Of a stretch of 64,000 nucleotides of DNA, positions 8,337 through 16,405 are shown piece by piece. Position 1 is the first letter of the stretch, and every line of letters begins with the position of its first letter. Made by a program: the position numbers and the translations under genes. Origin of the DNA: Mesorhizobium sp. AR10 (GTDB lineage: Bacteria > Pseudomonadota > Alphaproteobacteria > Rhizobiales > Rhizobiaceae); contig NZ_CP080524.1 of NCBI RefSeq assembly GCF_024746795.1, forward strand, positions 4,938,001 to 5,002,000, read 5' to 3'. A model generated the notes under the pieces. The model worked only from the letters and a program-made list of their open reading frames with translations. It did not search any database and was not told the DNA's origin.

Positions 8337-8365
8337 GATATAGGTCAACCAAGCTGACCTATATC
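8337..8365 (-). promoter_or_regulatory. Perfect inverted-repeat operator upstream of the aminotransferase gene
   Basis: GATATAGGTCA (8337-8347) and TGACCTATATC (8355-8365) are exact reverse complements separated by 7 bases. The site lies 77 bases upstream of the aminotransferase start codon, within its presumed promoter. A dimeric repressor or activator (GntR or Lrp type by size) would fit. No regulator gene is adjacent, so the binding protein is unknown. Confidence 0.6.
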
Positions 8366-8509
8366 AGGTCTCATCGCCCGATTGAATAGCCAGAAGGCCG
8401 ATCTGCGTGGCCCAATCGAAGATAGATATCATGGAAATTTGTGGCGCGCCGACCCGTCCGGGCAACGCGTATGTCAAGGTTGATACCGGCGCAGGGTCGC
8501 GTTCCTTCC

Positions 8510-8667
8510 CACCCCCCTCTGTCCTGCCGGACATCTCCCCCGCAAGGGGGGAGATCGGACGTCGCCGTCGCCGTCGCAAATCTTCAGCGCAGCAAGAGAG
8601 GTGCTGTCGGCGGAGCTGCCGATCTCCCCCCTTGCGGGGGAGATGTCCGGCAGGACAGAGGGGGGTG
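8510..8667. repeat. Intergenic repeat with perfect 49-base inverted arms
   Basis: 8510-8558 and 8619-8667 are exact reverse complements over 49 bases with a 60-base centre. Each arm contains the CTGTCCTGCCGGAC block followed by a self-complementary CTCCCCC/GGGGGAG hairpin. With the operator at 8337-8365 it accounts for most of the 444-base gap between two minus-strand genes. No gene is visible in the gap. Confidence 0.88.
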
Positions 8668-8704
8668 TTCAAGCACGGGCAATGAAAATTGCCGATGCCG
8701 CCAA

Positions 8705-10285
8705 TCAATCCGGCGCGCCGGCAAACAACACCACGCCGCCGCCGCCGCCTGCCGGCCAGTCCCTGATGGTGCGGTCGTAGCCGCCGGTCAGCACCGTGCC
8801 ATCGGCGGCGAAGGCCACCGCGTAGATCGGGCCGGACTGGCTGTCGAACATGGCGATCTCGTTGCCGGTTTCCATGTCCCACAGCCGCGCCGTGCCGTCG
8901 AGCGAGCCGGAGAGCAGGCGCTTGCCGTCGGCCGACAGCGCCAGCACATAGACGGTGCCCGAATGGCCCTCGAAACGGCGCACTTCCCTGCCGGTGTCGA
9001 GGTCCCACAGCTTGATCGTATAGTCGCCGCTGCCGGTGATCAGATGGTGGCCGTCGGCGGTGAACACGGCGCCATAGGTGCCCCGCTCATGGCCGTGCCA
9101 GCTGCGTAGCAGCTTGCCGGCGCCGATGTCCCAGAGTTTTAGCGTCCCGTCGATGCTGCCGCTGACGGCGCTGAAACCATCGGGCGAGACGGCAACCGCG
9201 CTGATCGACCAGTCATGCCCAGTCATCACATGCAGCGCGGACTTGTTCTCGAGGTCCCAGACGATGACCGTGCCCGTACCGTGCACACTGACAGCGCGTT
9301 TGCCGTCCGGACTGATCGCCAGCTTGTTGACGCCGCCGTTCTCGCCCGATGAGAAGACATGCAGCACCGCGCCGTCGGAGAGTTTGCGCAGCACGATCTC
9401 GCCGTCGTCGCCGGCGGTCAGCGCGCTGACGCCATCGGGCATGAACAGCGCCGTGCGTGCCATGTCCTTGTGGACGCCGAGGTTGCGGATCAGCTGCTTG
9501 CCGGCAATGTCCCAGAGCTTGATCGTCTGGTCGGTGCTGGCGCTCATGATCGAGCGCCCGTCGGGCGCAACCGCCAGCCAGACGACGGCGTCGCGGTGGC
9601 CCTCGGGCTGCGTCGGCAGCGGCGGCGGAGCTGGGGGCGGCGGCGCGACGGTGGCAGGCGGCGGGATGACCGCGACCTCCGGTGGCGGGGCTGCGGGCGC
9701 TGCTGGCGGCTGGGCAGGCGCCGGCTCCGGCGGTTTGGCTGCCTGCTCGGGCGGCTGGGCGGCTTGCGCGGGCGGCGGCGGCGCGGCGATGGGCGGCGGA
9801 GCAGGCGCCATGGCTGGCGGGGGCGCTGGTTCCGGCGCCGGCGGAGCATTGGCGATGTCCTCGCCCTTGGGCTCGGAGCCCTTTGGTTCGGTGCTCTTGG
9901 GCTGGTTGGGCGCGGCGACCTCGCCGCCCGGGCTGGCGTCATCGGCTCGCCAGGGACCGAACTGATCGGCTACCAGGGCAAGGACGGCAATCAACGGAAC
10001 GACGAGAAAGGCCTGCCGCAGGCGCGGCCTGCCGGTTTCTTGCACCTCCGCCGCCCGGCCGAACAGCGGCGCTCCGGCTTGATGCCTCGGCCGACCCGGC
10101 AACAGGCCCGCCCAGAACAACACCGCGCCGACAAGAGAGAGCCCGCCTGCCGCGACCAGGACCAAAAGATGCGCCGATGCGAAGGATCCAGCCGCATCGC
10201 CCTGCGCCAGATACGCCTTGGCGAAGCTGGCAATGCCGACCGCCAGCAGGACGACCGCAAGCAGCCTGTCAGCAACCCTGTTCAT
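8705..10285 (-). CDS. Membrane-anchored WD40 repeat protein
   Basis: The 526-residue protein has two to three N-terminal membrane segments (LLAVVLLAVGIASFAKAYLA, a second near residue 40-65, a third after LRQAFLVVPLIAVLAL). A Pro/Ala/Glu-rich linker of about 100 residues follows, then seven WD40 repeats, each ending in variants of IKLWD or VIVWDL. Seven repeats make one closed beta-propeller. The propeller should be a protein-interaction platform, probably outside the inner membrane given the long linker. Its partners are unknown. ATG 10285 is used as start, 8 codons inside the longest frame, because it precedes the hydrophobic segment directly. The gene stands alone between two repeat elements. 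Confidence 0.8.
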   Translation of the reverse strand: MNRVADRLLAVVLLAVGIASFAKAYLAQGDAAGSFASAHLLVLVAAGGLSLVGAVLFWAGLLPGRPRHQAGAPLFGRAAEVQETGRPRLRQAFLVVPLIAVLALVADQFGPWRADDASPGGEVAAPNQPKSTEPKGSEPKGEDIANAPPAPEPAPPPAMAPAPPPIAAPPPPAQAAQPPEQAAKPPEPAPAQPPAAPAAPPPEVAVIPPPATVAPPPPAPPPLPTQPEGHRDAVVWLAVAPDGRSIMSASTDQTIKLWDIAGKQLIRNLGVHKDMARTALFMPDGVSALTAGDDGEIVLRKLSDGAVLHVFSSGENGGVNKLAISPDGKRAVSVHGTGTVIVWDLENKSALHVMTGHDWSISAVAVSPDGFSAVSGSIDGTLKLWDIGAGKLLRSWHGHERGTYGAVFTADGHHLITGSGDYTIKLWDLDTGREVRRFEGHSGTVYVLALSADGKRLLSGSLDGTARLWDMETGNEIAMFDSQSGPIYAVAFAADGTVLTGGYDRTIRDWPAGGGGGVVLFAGAPD

Positions 10286-10424
10286 CGGCCTCTCCCCTCG
10301 GGGCCGCATGCGCTGCCCGCTTCGCCCGGCGCGGCCCGCCGCATGGTTCGATTCCCGAGATTACCAGCGTGAAAGACGTATCGCAAAATTGCGTATGCGG
10401 GAAAGGACTGGATGGCGGCGGCCT

Positions 10425-10490
10425 TCGAGAGTGGCGAAAGCGATAGCGACATCCAATCTCCCTCCTTGCGGGGGAGATCAGCAGCTTCGC
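10425..10490. repeat. Solitary half-copy of the intergenic palindromic repeat
   Basis: A single hairpin ATCTCC-N11-GGGGAGAT (10456-10478) is preceded by a GAGAGTGGCGAAAGCG stretch. A near-copy of that stretch precedes the repeat at 60240 (GAGAATGGCGAAAGCC). It lies just beyond the 3' end of the exonuclease III gene. Only one arm is present, so this looks like a decayed or half element. Confidence 0.6.
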
Positions 10491-10494
10491 CCTC

Positions 10495-11265
10495 TCACCG
10501 CAACTCCACCCACACCGGCGCGTGGTCGCTAGCGCCATCCTCGCCGCGCACGTCGCGGTCGATGCCCGCCCCGGTCAGCCGGCGCGACAGCTTCTTTGAC
10601 AGCAGGATGTGGTCGAGGCGCAGGCCGGCGTCGCGCGGCCAGCGGTTGCGGCGATAATCCCAGAATGTGTAGAGCGTGTCCTTCGGGTGCTTCTTGCGCA
10701 GCGCATCAAGCCAACCCTGGTCGAGCAGTGCGGCGAAGGATGCCCGGCTTTCCGGCTGCACCAGCGCGTTGTCGTCATAGGAGCGCGTCGGGTAGATGTC
10801 GCGCGGCTCGGGCACGATGTTGTAGTCGCCGACCAGTGCCACCGGCAGGCCGGTGTCGAACAGTTCCGCCGCATGCGCCTCCAGCCTTCCGTGCCAGGCC
10901 AGCTTGTACTGGAATTTTGGGCCGGGCTGCGGGTTGCCGTTGGGCGCGTAGAGGCAGGCGACGACGATGCCGCTGACCGCCGCCTCGATGTAGCGGCTTT
11001 GCTTGTCCGTCTCGTCGCCGGGCAAGACATCGCGGGTCAGAACGGGCTCCGAACCGCGCGCGAGGATGGCAACGCCGTTCCAGGTCGGCTCGCCCTTCCA
11101 CACCGCGCCATAGCCGGCAGCGGCAAGGGCCGAGCGCGGAAACTGCGTGTCCCTCGCCTTCAGTTCCTGCAGGCAGACGATGTCGGGTTCTGCCACGGCC
11201 AGCCAGGCCAGCAGGTTTTGCAGCCGGCTGTTGATGTTGTTGATGTTGAAGGTGGCGATCTTCAT
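10495..11265 (-). CDS. xthA: Exodeoxyribonuclease III
   Basis: The 256-residue protein matches the endonuclease/exonuclease/phosphatase fold. MKIATFNINNINSR opens it, Glu34 in CLQELK is the metal ligand, GDYNIVPEPRDIYP holds the catalytic Asp/Asn pair, RLDHILLS lies near the end, and SDHAPV supplies the closing Asp-His. It acts as an apurinic/apyrimidinic endonuclease and 3'-phosphodiesterase in base excision repair. ATG 11265 is the conserved start; the frame runs 12 codons further upstream without similarity. It is monocistronic in appearance, with a repeat element immediately downstream. Confidence 0.93.
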   Translation of the reverse strand: MKIATFNINNINSRLQNLLAWLAVAEPDIVCLQELKARDTQFPRSALAAAGYGAVWKGEPTWNGVAILARGSEPVLTRDVLPGDETDKQSRYIEAAVSGIVVACLYAPNGNPQPGPKFQYKLAWHGRLEAHAAELFDTGLPVALVGDYNIVPEPRDIYPTRSYDDNALVQPESRASFAALLDQGWLDALRKKHPKDTLYTFWDYRRNRWPRDAGLRLDHILLSKKLSRRLTGAGIDRDVRGEDGASDHAPVWVELR

Positions 11266-11363
11266 TGCGTGCATGAAGCAGGAAGCCAAGGCGTGTCGCA
11301 AGAGGCGACCGAACGCGGCACCCAGGTACCGTAGCTCATTGCGGGCCGCGGCCTGGGAGAAAC

Positions 11364-12857
11364 TTATTCTTGCCTGTCAACGCGCCGCAGGATCGCGCGA
11401 TAATTGCTGCACACGGCGGGATCCTCATAGAAGTCCACTTCCGTATCAACGATCTCGTCAAGGCGTAGTCCGGCATAATGTGCCTTTACTTTTGCCAGCA
11501 CGTCCTGCGCTTGCTTGATTTCGCCGAGTTCGGAATGGCAGACGGCAAGACGAACGAGCGACCACGGTGGCACAGTTACCATTTTCGCGTAGCAGGCCGT
11601 TGCCTCGCGGTATCGTCCAGCCGTGGTCAGGATGATACCGCGAAAGTCTCCATACCATCCCACAGCGTATGGGTCGCGGCGCTGGGCTTCGTTTATCTCA
11701 ACAAGCGCCTCATCCGGCCTGTCCGTGTAGTTCAGGTGAAGCGCGCGGATACTAAGAATGAACGGATCGTTCGGATTGAGGGCAACCGCCCGGTCAAGGC
11801 TGATTTCGGCTTGCCTGAATTGTCGCAGGTACAAGTGAGCAAAACCGGTGGCGAGATGCCCATAGGCCTCGTCCGGGTCAAGCTGCAGTGCAGTTCTTGC
11901 GATCTCCAGTCCGGAGTGCAAAAGGTCGGGATTGTAGTAGATCCAGAAGAACTTGAGGGTCTCCACAAAGCTGAGCAAGGCGTGGGCAGCAGCAAACCGC
12001 GGATCGAGCTTTACCGCCTGGCGCAGAAAGGGTTCCGCTTCGCGCACCGTGTCATAGTCGTAGGTGGCTGCCAGTTGCAGCGCCCGCAGGTAAAAGTCAT
12101 AGGCCGACATGTTGTCGGTCGGCCTGGCCCTGGCGCGCGACGCAATCGCGGTTCTGGCCTGCCGGGCCAGGCGGGCTGCAATCATCTGGGTGATTTCGTC
12201 CTGGATGGCGAAAATGTCATCGAGTTCGCGGTCGTAGTGCTCGCCCCAGATGTGAGCTGTTGAAGATGCGTCGATCAGCTGCACGGTGACCCGCACCCGG
12301 TTGCCGATCTTCCGCACACTGCCTTCGACGACGTATTGGACGGCAAGCTTATTTGCCACATCGACCACGTCATTGGCCTTGCCGCGGAACTGGAAGGCGG
12401 AGTTCCGCGCAATGACCAGAAACTCCTTGTACTTGCCGAGCTCGGCGATGATGTCTTCGGTAATCCCGTCGCTGAAATAGTCCTGCTCCGGGTCGCCGCT
12501 CATGTTGTCGAAGGGAAGTATGGCAATCGACGGTCTGGACGGCGCCGTAGCCTCTCCCGTCCCCACGAAGGGCTTGGGACCGGCATATTTATAGCCGCGG
12601 CCATGCACGGTTGCGATCATCTCGGCGGGCAGCAGTTTTCGCAGCGCCGAAATATGGACCTGCAGCGTGTTCTCCTCCACCACCAGGCCCGGCCAGACCG
12701 CATCGAAGAGTTCGGTCTTGCCGATCACATCATCCGGCCTCTCGAGCAACATGGCGAGGATGTCGAAGGAACGAGCCGAAAGCTCCACCGGCCCCTTCGG
12801 CCCCAGCAGCAGCCGTTCGGCACGTTTCAGGCGGTAGTTCCCAAACTCCAAGTCCAT
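11364..12857 (-). CDS. Winged-helix (OmpR/CadC-type) regulator with TolB-like and TPR domains
   Basis: The 497-residue protein has an OmpR-type winged helix in its first ~95 residues (FGNYRLKRAERLLLGPKGPV then LQVHISALRKLL and the wing VHGRGYKY). It then has a segment starting PSIAILPFDNMSGDPEQDYF, the TolB-like N-terminal part typical of adenylate-cyclase-associated regulators, and TPR helices to the end. There is no receiver and no membrane helix, so signal input is probably through the TPR part. Its gene faces a 70-residue gene across an array of TTCAGG repeats phased by 10 bases, a suitable target for its own winged helix. Two similar regulators occur at 25318-26745 and 45023-46573. Confidence 0.82.
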   Translation of the reverse strand: MDLEFGNYRLKRAERLLLGPKGPVELSARSFDILAMLLERPDDVIGKTELFDAVWPGLVVEENTLQVHISALRKLLPAEMIATVHGRGYKYAGPKPFVGTGEATAPSRPSIAILPFDNMSGDPEQDYFSDGITEDIIAELGKYKEFLVIARNSAFQFRGKANDVVDVANKLAVQYVVEGSVRKIGNRVRVTVQLIDASSTAHIWGEHYDRELDDIFAIQDEITQMIAARLARQARTAIASRARARPTDNMSAYDFYLRALQLAATYDYDTVREAEPFLRQAVKLDPRFAAAHALLSFVETLKFFWIYYNPDLLHSGLEIARTALQLDPDEAYGHLATGFAHLYLRQFRQAEISLDRAVALNPNDPFILSIRALHLNYTDRPDEALVEINEAQRRDPYAVGWYGDFRGIILTTAGRYREATACYAKMVTVPPWSLVRLAVCHSELGEIKQAQDVLAKVKAHYAGLRLDEIVDTEVDFYEDPAVCSNYRAILRRVDRQE

Positions 12858-12901
12858 TGGCCAAGAACCCATCCCTCGCGGGCAGGATAGTCCAAGATGA
12901 T

Positions 12902-12940
12902 CCTGAAGGCGAACTTCAGGGCCGTTCAGGACTCTTCAGG
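12902..12940. promoter_or_regulatory. Array of 10-bp-phased TTCAGG repeats in a divergent promoter
   Basis: TTCAGG occurs at 12915-12920, 12925-12930 and 12935-12940, exactly one per ten bases. The first copy also pairs with CCTGAAG at 12902-12908 (CTTCAGG at 12914-12920) to make a 7-bp inverted repeat with a 5-base centre. Head-to-tail sites one helical turn apart are the binding pattern known for OmpR/PhoB-type winged helices. The array lies between such a regulator gene and the 70-residue gene, 45 and 59 bases from the respective start codons. Confidence 0.65.
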
Positions 12941-12998
12941 TCTGGGCCAAGGACCTGAGTGGGAAGCGGTGTCATTGTCATCGTCACAGGAGGACACC

Positions 12999-13211
12999 AT
13001 GACCGACATCTCCACCGCCGCCCCGATCCGACGCCTTAAGCTGCCACGGCCAAGCTTTCCGAGGCTTGCAATCGGCGCAACGCTCAACGCCATATGCGGT
13101 GTGATGGGCGACGCATTCAAAATGGCCTACCTGGCACCCTACGCCGGTCTTCGTCGCCAACCGCCGATCGTCCGGGACGTTGATCTCGAAGGCCGAGATC
13201 CCAGCTGGTGA
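12999..13211 (+). CDS. Small protein of unknown function (70 residues)
   Basis: An AGGAGGA ribosome site precedes ATG 12999. The product begins MTDISTAAPIRRLKLPRPSF, has a moderately hydrophobic centre (LAIGATLNAICGVMGDAFKM) and ends in a charged tail. It is not recognised. The strong ribosome site and the divergent arrangement with a winged-helix/TPR regulator across a phased operator array argue that it is a real gene and a likely target of that regulator. Confidence 0.6.
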   Translation: MTDISTAAPIRRLKLPRPSFPRLAIGATLNAICGVMGDAFKMAYLAPYAGLRRQPPIVRDVDLEGRDPSW

Positions 13212-13305
13212 CCTGCAAGTCCTCACCGAGTGGTGAGGCACAGTCCGGCAGGACAATGAGGTGGCAGCGCGACATCCAAAAGAATACGAAAGCTGCAACG
13301 CACCC

Positions 13306-13944
13306 CTACACCGTGCCCGCCCAGGCCTTCACCGCTTCGGCCAGCGTCTTCAGATGATCGCCGGTGGAGAAGCCGGAGATGCTCTTGCGCGGCTTCAAAT
13401 CGTGGTCGCCGTCCTCCAGCCAGATCACTTCGATCTTGTCGGAGAGATCGTAGGTCGCTACCTCGTCCTGCGTGCCGAACTCATCGCGCGTGCCCTGGAA
13501 GATCAGCGTTGGCGTCTTCAGCCCAGCGAGATGCTTGGTCCGCAACTGCGTCGGCTTGGCCGGCGGATGGAAGGGATAGCCGAGGCAAAGCAGCCCGGCG
13601 ATTTTGCCTTCCGCGAACATCTCGTCGGCGACCATCGAGGCGACGCGCCCGCCCATCGACTTGCCGCCGATGATGAGCGGACCGGTGACGCCCTTCGCCC
13701 GGAGATCGGCGATCGCCTTGATATATTCCGGGTTCACCGTCTCGGCCCGCGGCGGCGGCTTGCGGTGGCCGTAGCGGCGGGCGGCCATGTAGTGGAATTC
13801 GAAGCGCGCGACCTGGAAGCCGGCGGCGGCCAGCGCTTTTGCGGTGGCGGTCATCGAGGGCGAGTCCATCGATGCACCGGCGCCGTGCGCGAGCAGGATG
13901 GTGACGGGGGCGGTGTCGTGACCGTCGAAGAGGAAGCTGGTCAT
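13306..13944 (-). CDS. Alpha/beta-hydrolase family protein
   Basis: The 212-residue protein has the oxyanion-hole strand ILLAHGAGASMDSP (16-29), the nucleophile elbow GGKSMGGR with Ser96, TRDEFG supplying the acid and GDHDLKP supplying the His. It matches the small KAPG/dienelactone-hydrolase-like group of alpha/beta-hydrolases. Substrate is unknown, and it is cytoplasmic. ATG 13944 is chosen because the frame upstream runs through a repeat element and has no similarity. It lies just upstream of a palindromic repeat that separates it from the TPR gene of the ku cluster. Confidence 0.82.
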   Translation of the reverse strand: MTSFLFDGHDTAPVTILLAHGAGASMDSPSMTATAKALAAAGFQVARFEFHYMAARRYGHRKPPPRAETVNPEYIKAIADLRAKGVTGPLIIGGKSMGGRVASMVADEMFAEGKIAGLLCLGYPFHPPAKPTQLRTKHLAGLKTPTLIFQGTRDEFGTQDEVATYDLSDKIEVIWLEDGDHDLKPRKSISGFSTGDHLKTLAEAVKAWAGTV

Positions 13945-13978
13945 GAGGCGGCACACTTGTGGAGGCCGCGTTCCGTCC

Positions 13979-14025
13979 CACCCCCCTCTGTCCTGCCGGA
14001 CAGTCCGGCAGGACAGAGGGGGGTG
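13979..14025. repeat. Short deletion form of the intergenic palindromic repeat
   Basis: This is a 47-base palindrome with 23-base perfect arms around a single central base. It contains only the outer CACCCCCCTCTGTCCTGCCG block of the longer element at 8510-8667, joined directly to its inverted copy. The inner CTCCCCC hairpins and the variable centre are missing, so it looks like a collapsed version of the same element. Confidence 0.85.
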
Positions 14026-14044
14026 TTCAAGCGCAAGCATTCCC

Positions 14045-15154
14045 TCACCCCGCCGACTTCTGCGCCAATTGCAAATCGACGAACTGTATCCCCTTCGCCG
14101 CCATGCGCGCCCATTCGGAGTCGGCGTCGAGCTCGAGATAGCGCGCCCAGTTTCGCCGCGCTTCGGCCAGGTTGCCGGCGTCGAATTCGAGGCGGGCGAG
14201 GTTGAACACCGGATCGGCATAAGTCTTGTCGAGCGCGATGGCCTTCTGCAAATGCCGGCGCGCCGAGGCCTCGCGGCCCTCATCGCTCATCAGCCCGGCG
14301 AGGTTGAACCAGGCTTCGACGAAGGCCGGGTCGAGCTTTATCGCGCGGGCATAGTCATGCGCGGCTTCCGCCGGATGGCCGCCGGCGCGCAGGCAGTTGG
14401 CGCGGTTGAAGGCGGCGATGGCGTCGGTGGGATCGATGGCGAGGCAGCGCTGGTAAAGTGCCGCTGCCTGCACATGATCTTCCTGCTCTTCCGCCGCTTC
14501 GGCGTCGGCGAACAATTCTTCCAGCGTGTCGTCATCGACAGCGCCGAGATCGAACAGCAGCTGGCCGTCGAGCTCGCTCTGACCGCCTTCGAGATAGATC
14601 GCGTCGCTGCGCCCGTGCTGCGAGCCGACATTGAGCGACTTGGCGGTGAGCGAGGCGACCGGGCCGGAGCGGTGCACGGAGCGCGCGATCGCTCCCCACG
14701 TGGCGCCACCGGCGATCAGCCCGGCATATTTGCGGGCGAGGATCAGGTCGCGGAAGGAATAGGGTTCGCTGTCGTGCTCGAAAGCATCGAACAGGCTGAG
14801 AAGATCAAGCTCGGCGGCGGCCAGCCGCGATTGGTCGATCAGCGATTGCCGCGACAGCGTCGAAGCCTCGGGCGCCTTCATCAGCCCGAGCAGGCGCAAA
14901 AAGCCGTTTTCGCTGAGCAGCTTGCGCCCGGCCGCGCGCTCGGCGGCCACGCGGCGCTCGATCTCGGCATCCCCGGCCTTGCCCAGATAGTTGCGGCCGA
15001 ACACGACATGGCTGGTGCGCCTTACGACGCCGCGCCGCAACTGGCCTTGCCGGCGCTCGACCTCGCGCGCGGCCAGCCGCAGCGGGAACGCCGCCAGCGC
15101 GCCGATGGCGCCGAAGACGCTGCCGGGGGTTATTGTGCCGGTGGGCGCCGTCAC
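14045..15154 (-). CDS. TPR protein with MerR-like helix-turn-helix region, overlapping ku
   Basis: The 369-residue protein starts at a GTG that overlaps the ku stop (GTGA). The middle contains SYSFRDLILARKYAGLIAGG in approximate form (PYSFRDLILARKYAGL) followed by GATWGAIARSVHRSG, which resembles the DNA-binding helices of MerR-type regulators. The second half (from about residue 215) is made of TPR helices such as AAFNRANCLRAGG and AWFNLAGLMSDEG. The overlap with ku implies a coupled role in or regulation of end joining, but no such function is established from the sequence. The DNA-binding reading is tentative. Confidence 0.7.
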   Translation of the reverse strand: MTAPTGTITPGSVFGAIGALAAFPLRLAAREVERRQGQLRRGVVRRTSHVVFGRNYLGKAGDAEIERRVAAERAAGRKLLSENGFLRLLGLMKAPEASTLSRQSLIDQSRLAAAELDLLSLFDAFEHDSEPYSFRDLILARKYAGLIAGGATWGAIARSVHRSGPVASLTAKSLNVGSQHGRSDAIYLEGGQSELDGQLLFDLGAVDDDTLEELFADAEAAEEQEDHVQAAALYQRCLAIDPTDAIAAFNRANCLRAGGHPAEAAHDYARAIKLDPAFVEAWFNLAGLMSDEGREASARRHLQKAIALDKTYADPVFNLARLEFDAGNLAEARRNWARYLELDADSEWARMAAKGIQFVDLQLAQKSAG

Positions 15155-16047
15155 CCTTTGCTCTTGCCGACGGCCTTGAGCAGGTTTGCCTTGAGCGCGT
15201 TTTCAGGCGCGGCCTTGGCTTTTGCGGCCGGTTTCGCTGAATCGTCGGCCTTGCTCTTGCTCTTGGCCGGCGGCTTCGACTGCGACAGGCTGGCCTTCAG
15301 CGCATCCATCAGATTGATGACATTGCCGCGCTCGGGAGCGGCGGCGATGATCGGCTTGTGACCCTTCAGCTTCTCGCGGATCATCGCCATCAGCGCGATC
15401 TCGTAGCGGTCCTCGTAGTTCTTCGGATCGAAGGTGGTTTCCTTCTGTTTGATCAGCGCTTCGGCCAACTGCAGCATTTCCGGCTCCGGCTTGCCGGCGG
15501 GGATATTGCCGAAATACTCAGCCGTTCCGCGCACTTCGTTCGGATTCCTCAAGGTACAGACGAACATGCCGTTCTCGCGCGCGCCGATGGTCACCACCCG
15601 CTCGCGGCTGGACAGCACCAGCCGTGCAATCGCCAGCTTGCCCGACTTGCGCATGGCTTCACGCAGCACGGCGAAGGTTTCCTCCGCCATGGCGCCATCG
15701 GGCGCCAGATAGTAGGGCGCGTCCTGGTAGATGACGTCGACCGCGTGCTCGTCGACAAAAGCCTCGATGTTCATCGTGTGGTTGGATTCGATGCGCACCG
15801 CGTCGAGGTCGGTGTCGTCGATGATGATGTACTGCTTGTCCTCGTATTCGTAACCCTTGACCAGATCCGAGCGCTCGACCAGCCCGAGTTCGGGATCGAC
15901 CGGCTTCATGTTGATACGGTTATGGGTCTTCTTGTGCAGCTGGTTGAAGCTGATGCGCTCGCTGGCGCTGGTCGCGGGATAGAGCCGGACCGGACAGCTG
16001 ACGAGGCTGAGCTTGAGGTAACCTTTCCAACTTGCCCTGGGTGCCAT
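15151..16047 (-). CDS. ku: Ku protein, DNA double-strand-break end binding
   Basis: The 298-residue bacterial Ku homologue starts MAPRASWKGYLKLSLVSCPV, the conserved Ku opening. It continues with the ring-forming core (FNQLHKKTHNRIN, YIIIDDTDLDAVRIE, YYLAPDGAM) and a Lys/Ala-rich C-terminal tail with repeated AKAK/SKSK motifs, which in other Ku proteins contacts DNA and LigD. It forms a homodimer threading onto DNA ends and recruits LigD for non-homologous end joining. ligD is the next gene upstream on the same strand, with a 337-base gap that holds a repeat and a copy of the ligD tail. Downstream, a TPR gene overlaps its stop codon. Confidence 0.96.
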   Translation of the reverse strand: MAPRASWKGYLKLSLVSCPVRLYPATSASERISFNQLHKKTHNRINMKPVDPELGLVERSDLVKGYEYEDKQYIIIDDTDLDAVRIESNHTMNIEAFVDEHAVDVIYQDAPYYLAPDGAMAEETFAVLREAMRKSGKLAIARLVLSSRERVVTIGARENGMFVCTLRNPNEVRGTAEYFGNIPAGKPEPEMLQLAEALIKQKETTFDPKNYEDRYEIALMAMIREKLKGHKPIIAAAPERGNVINLMDALKASLSQSKPPAKSKSKADDSAKPAAKAKAAPENALKANLLKAVGKSKG

Positions 16048-16115
16048 GACACTCTCTCCTACGCAAACTGCTGCAGCGGCTTTTCGTCCGAAGGACGTGC
16101 GGCGCTGCGGAAATC

Positions 16116-16217
16116 CTACATGCCCCCCGACAATACCGGCAAATCCCTAGCGAAATCTTCCAGCAGGGCTGAGGGGCGGGGGAGAGAATAATTCAAATTG
16201 TCGAGAGCGTCGATGGA
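16116..16217 (-). pseudogene. Detached copy of the ligD 3' end
   Basis: The minus strand encodes SIDALDNLNYSLPRP then SALLEDFARDLPVLSGGM and a stop. This aligns with the end of the LigD polymerase domain encoded at 16384-16500 (LIDAPEDLNYSSLPG ... IEDFARDLP). It has no start, lies about 170 bases beyond the present ligD stop, and is separated from it by a palindromic repeat pair. It is either a partial tandem duplication or the original ligD end displaced by the repeat. Confidence 0.7.
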
Positions 16218-16405
16218 GTTGGGTTCCTCGCCCCCGCAAAGCGGGGGAGAGGTGGCTCGGCGAAGCCGAGACGGAGAGGGGGAATGGCGCGACCCCATCC
16301 CGAAAACGCCTCAAAGAAATCCTCTTCCATCCGCTGGCGCAGGTCCCCCTCTCCGTCCGCTGCGCGGACACCTCTCCCCCGTTTCACGGGGGCGAGGAAC
16401 CCAAG
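16218..16405. repeat. Second-type palindromic repeat pair overlapping the ligD stop
   Basis: Inverted arms at 16219-16282 and 16344-16405 share TTGGGTTCCTCGCCCCC and CTCTCCGTC blocks with small internal hairpins. This is the same type as the inner arms at 5763-5918. The right arm runs into ligD and encodes its last residues (NLGSSPP) and stop. Together with the ligD-tail copy it fills the 337-base gap between ku and ligD. Confidence 0.85.

Noticed and set aside
7884..8348. Frame starting at the ATG behind the GGAGG near 8308
   Set aside because: It has the better ribosome site but is out of frame with the aminotransferase and gives an Arg-rich sequence without similarity. The shift may reflect damage to the aminotransferase N-terminus rather than a new gene.
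10343..10362. tRNA-like GGTTCGATTCCCGAG segment
   Set aside because: The five bases on either side of the T-loop-like sequence do not pair, and no acceptor, D or anticodon arms are present.
9359..10372. Open plus-strand frame with Gly/Arg-rich sequence
   Set aside because: It is antisense to the Pro-rich linker and WD40 repeats; the apparent Gly-rich protein is the complement of Pro codons.
13943..15361. A 472-codon plus-strand frame
   Set aside because: It is antisense to the TPR gene and the end of ku, begins inside a palindromic repeat and has no protein-like motifs.
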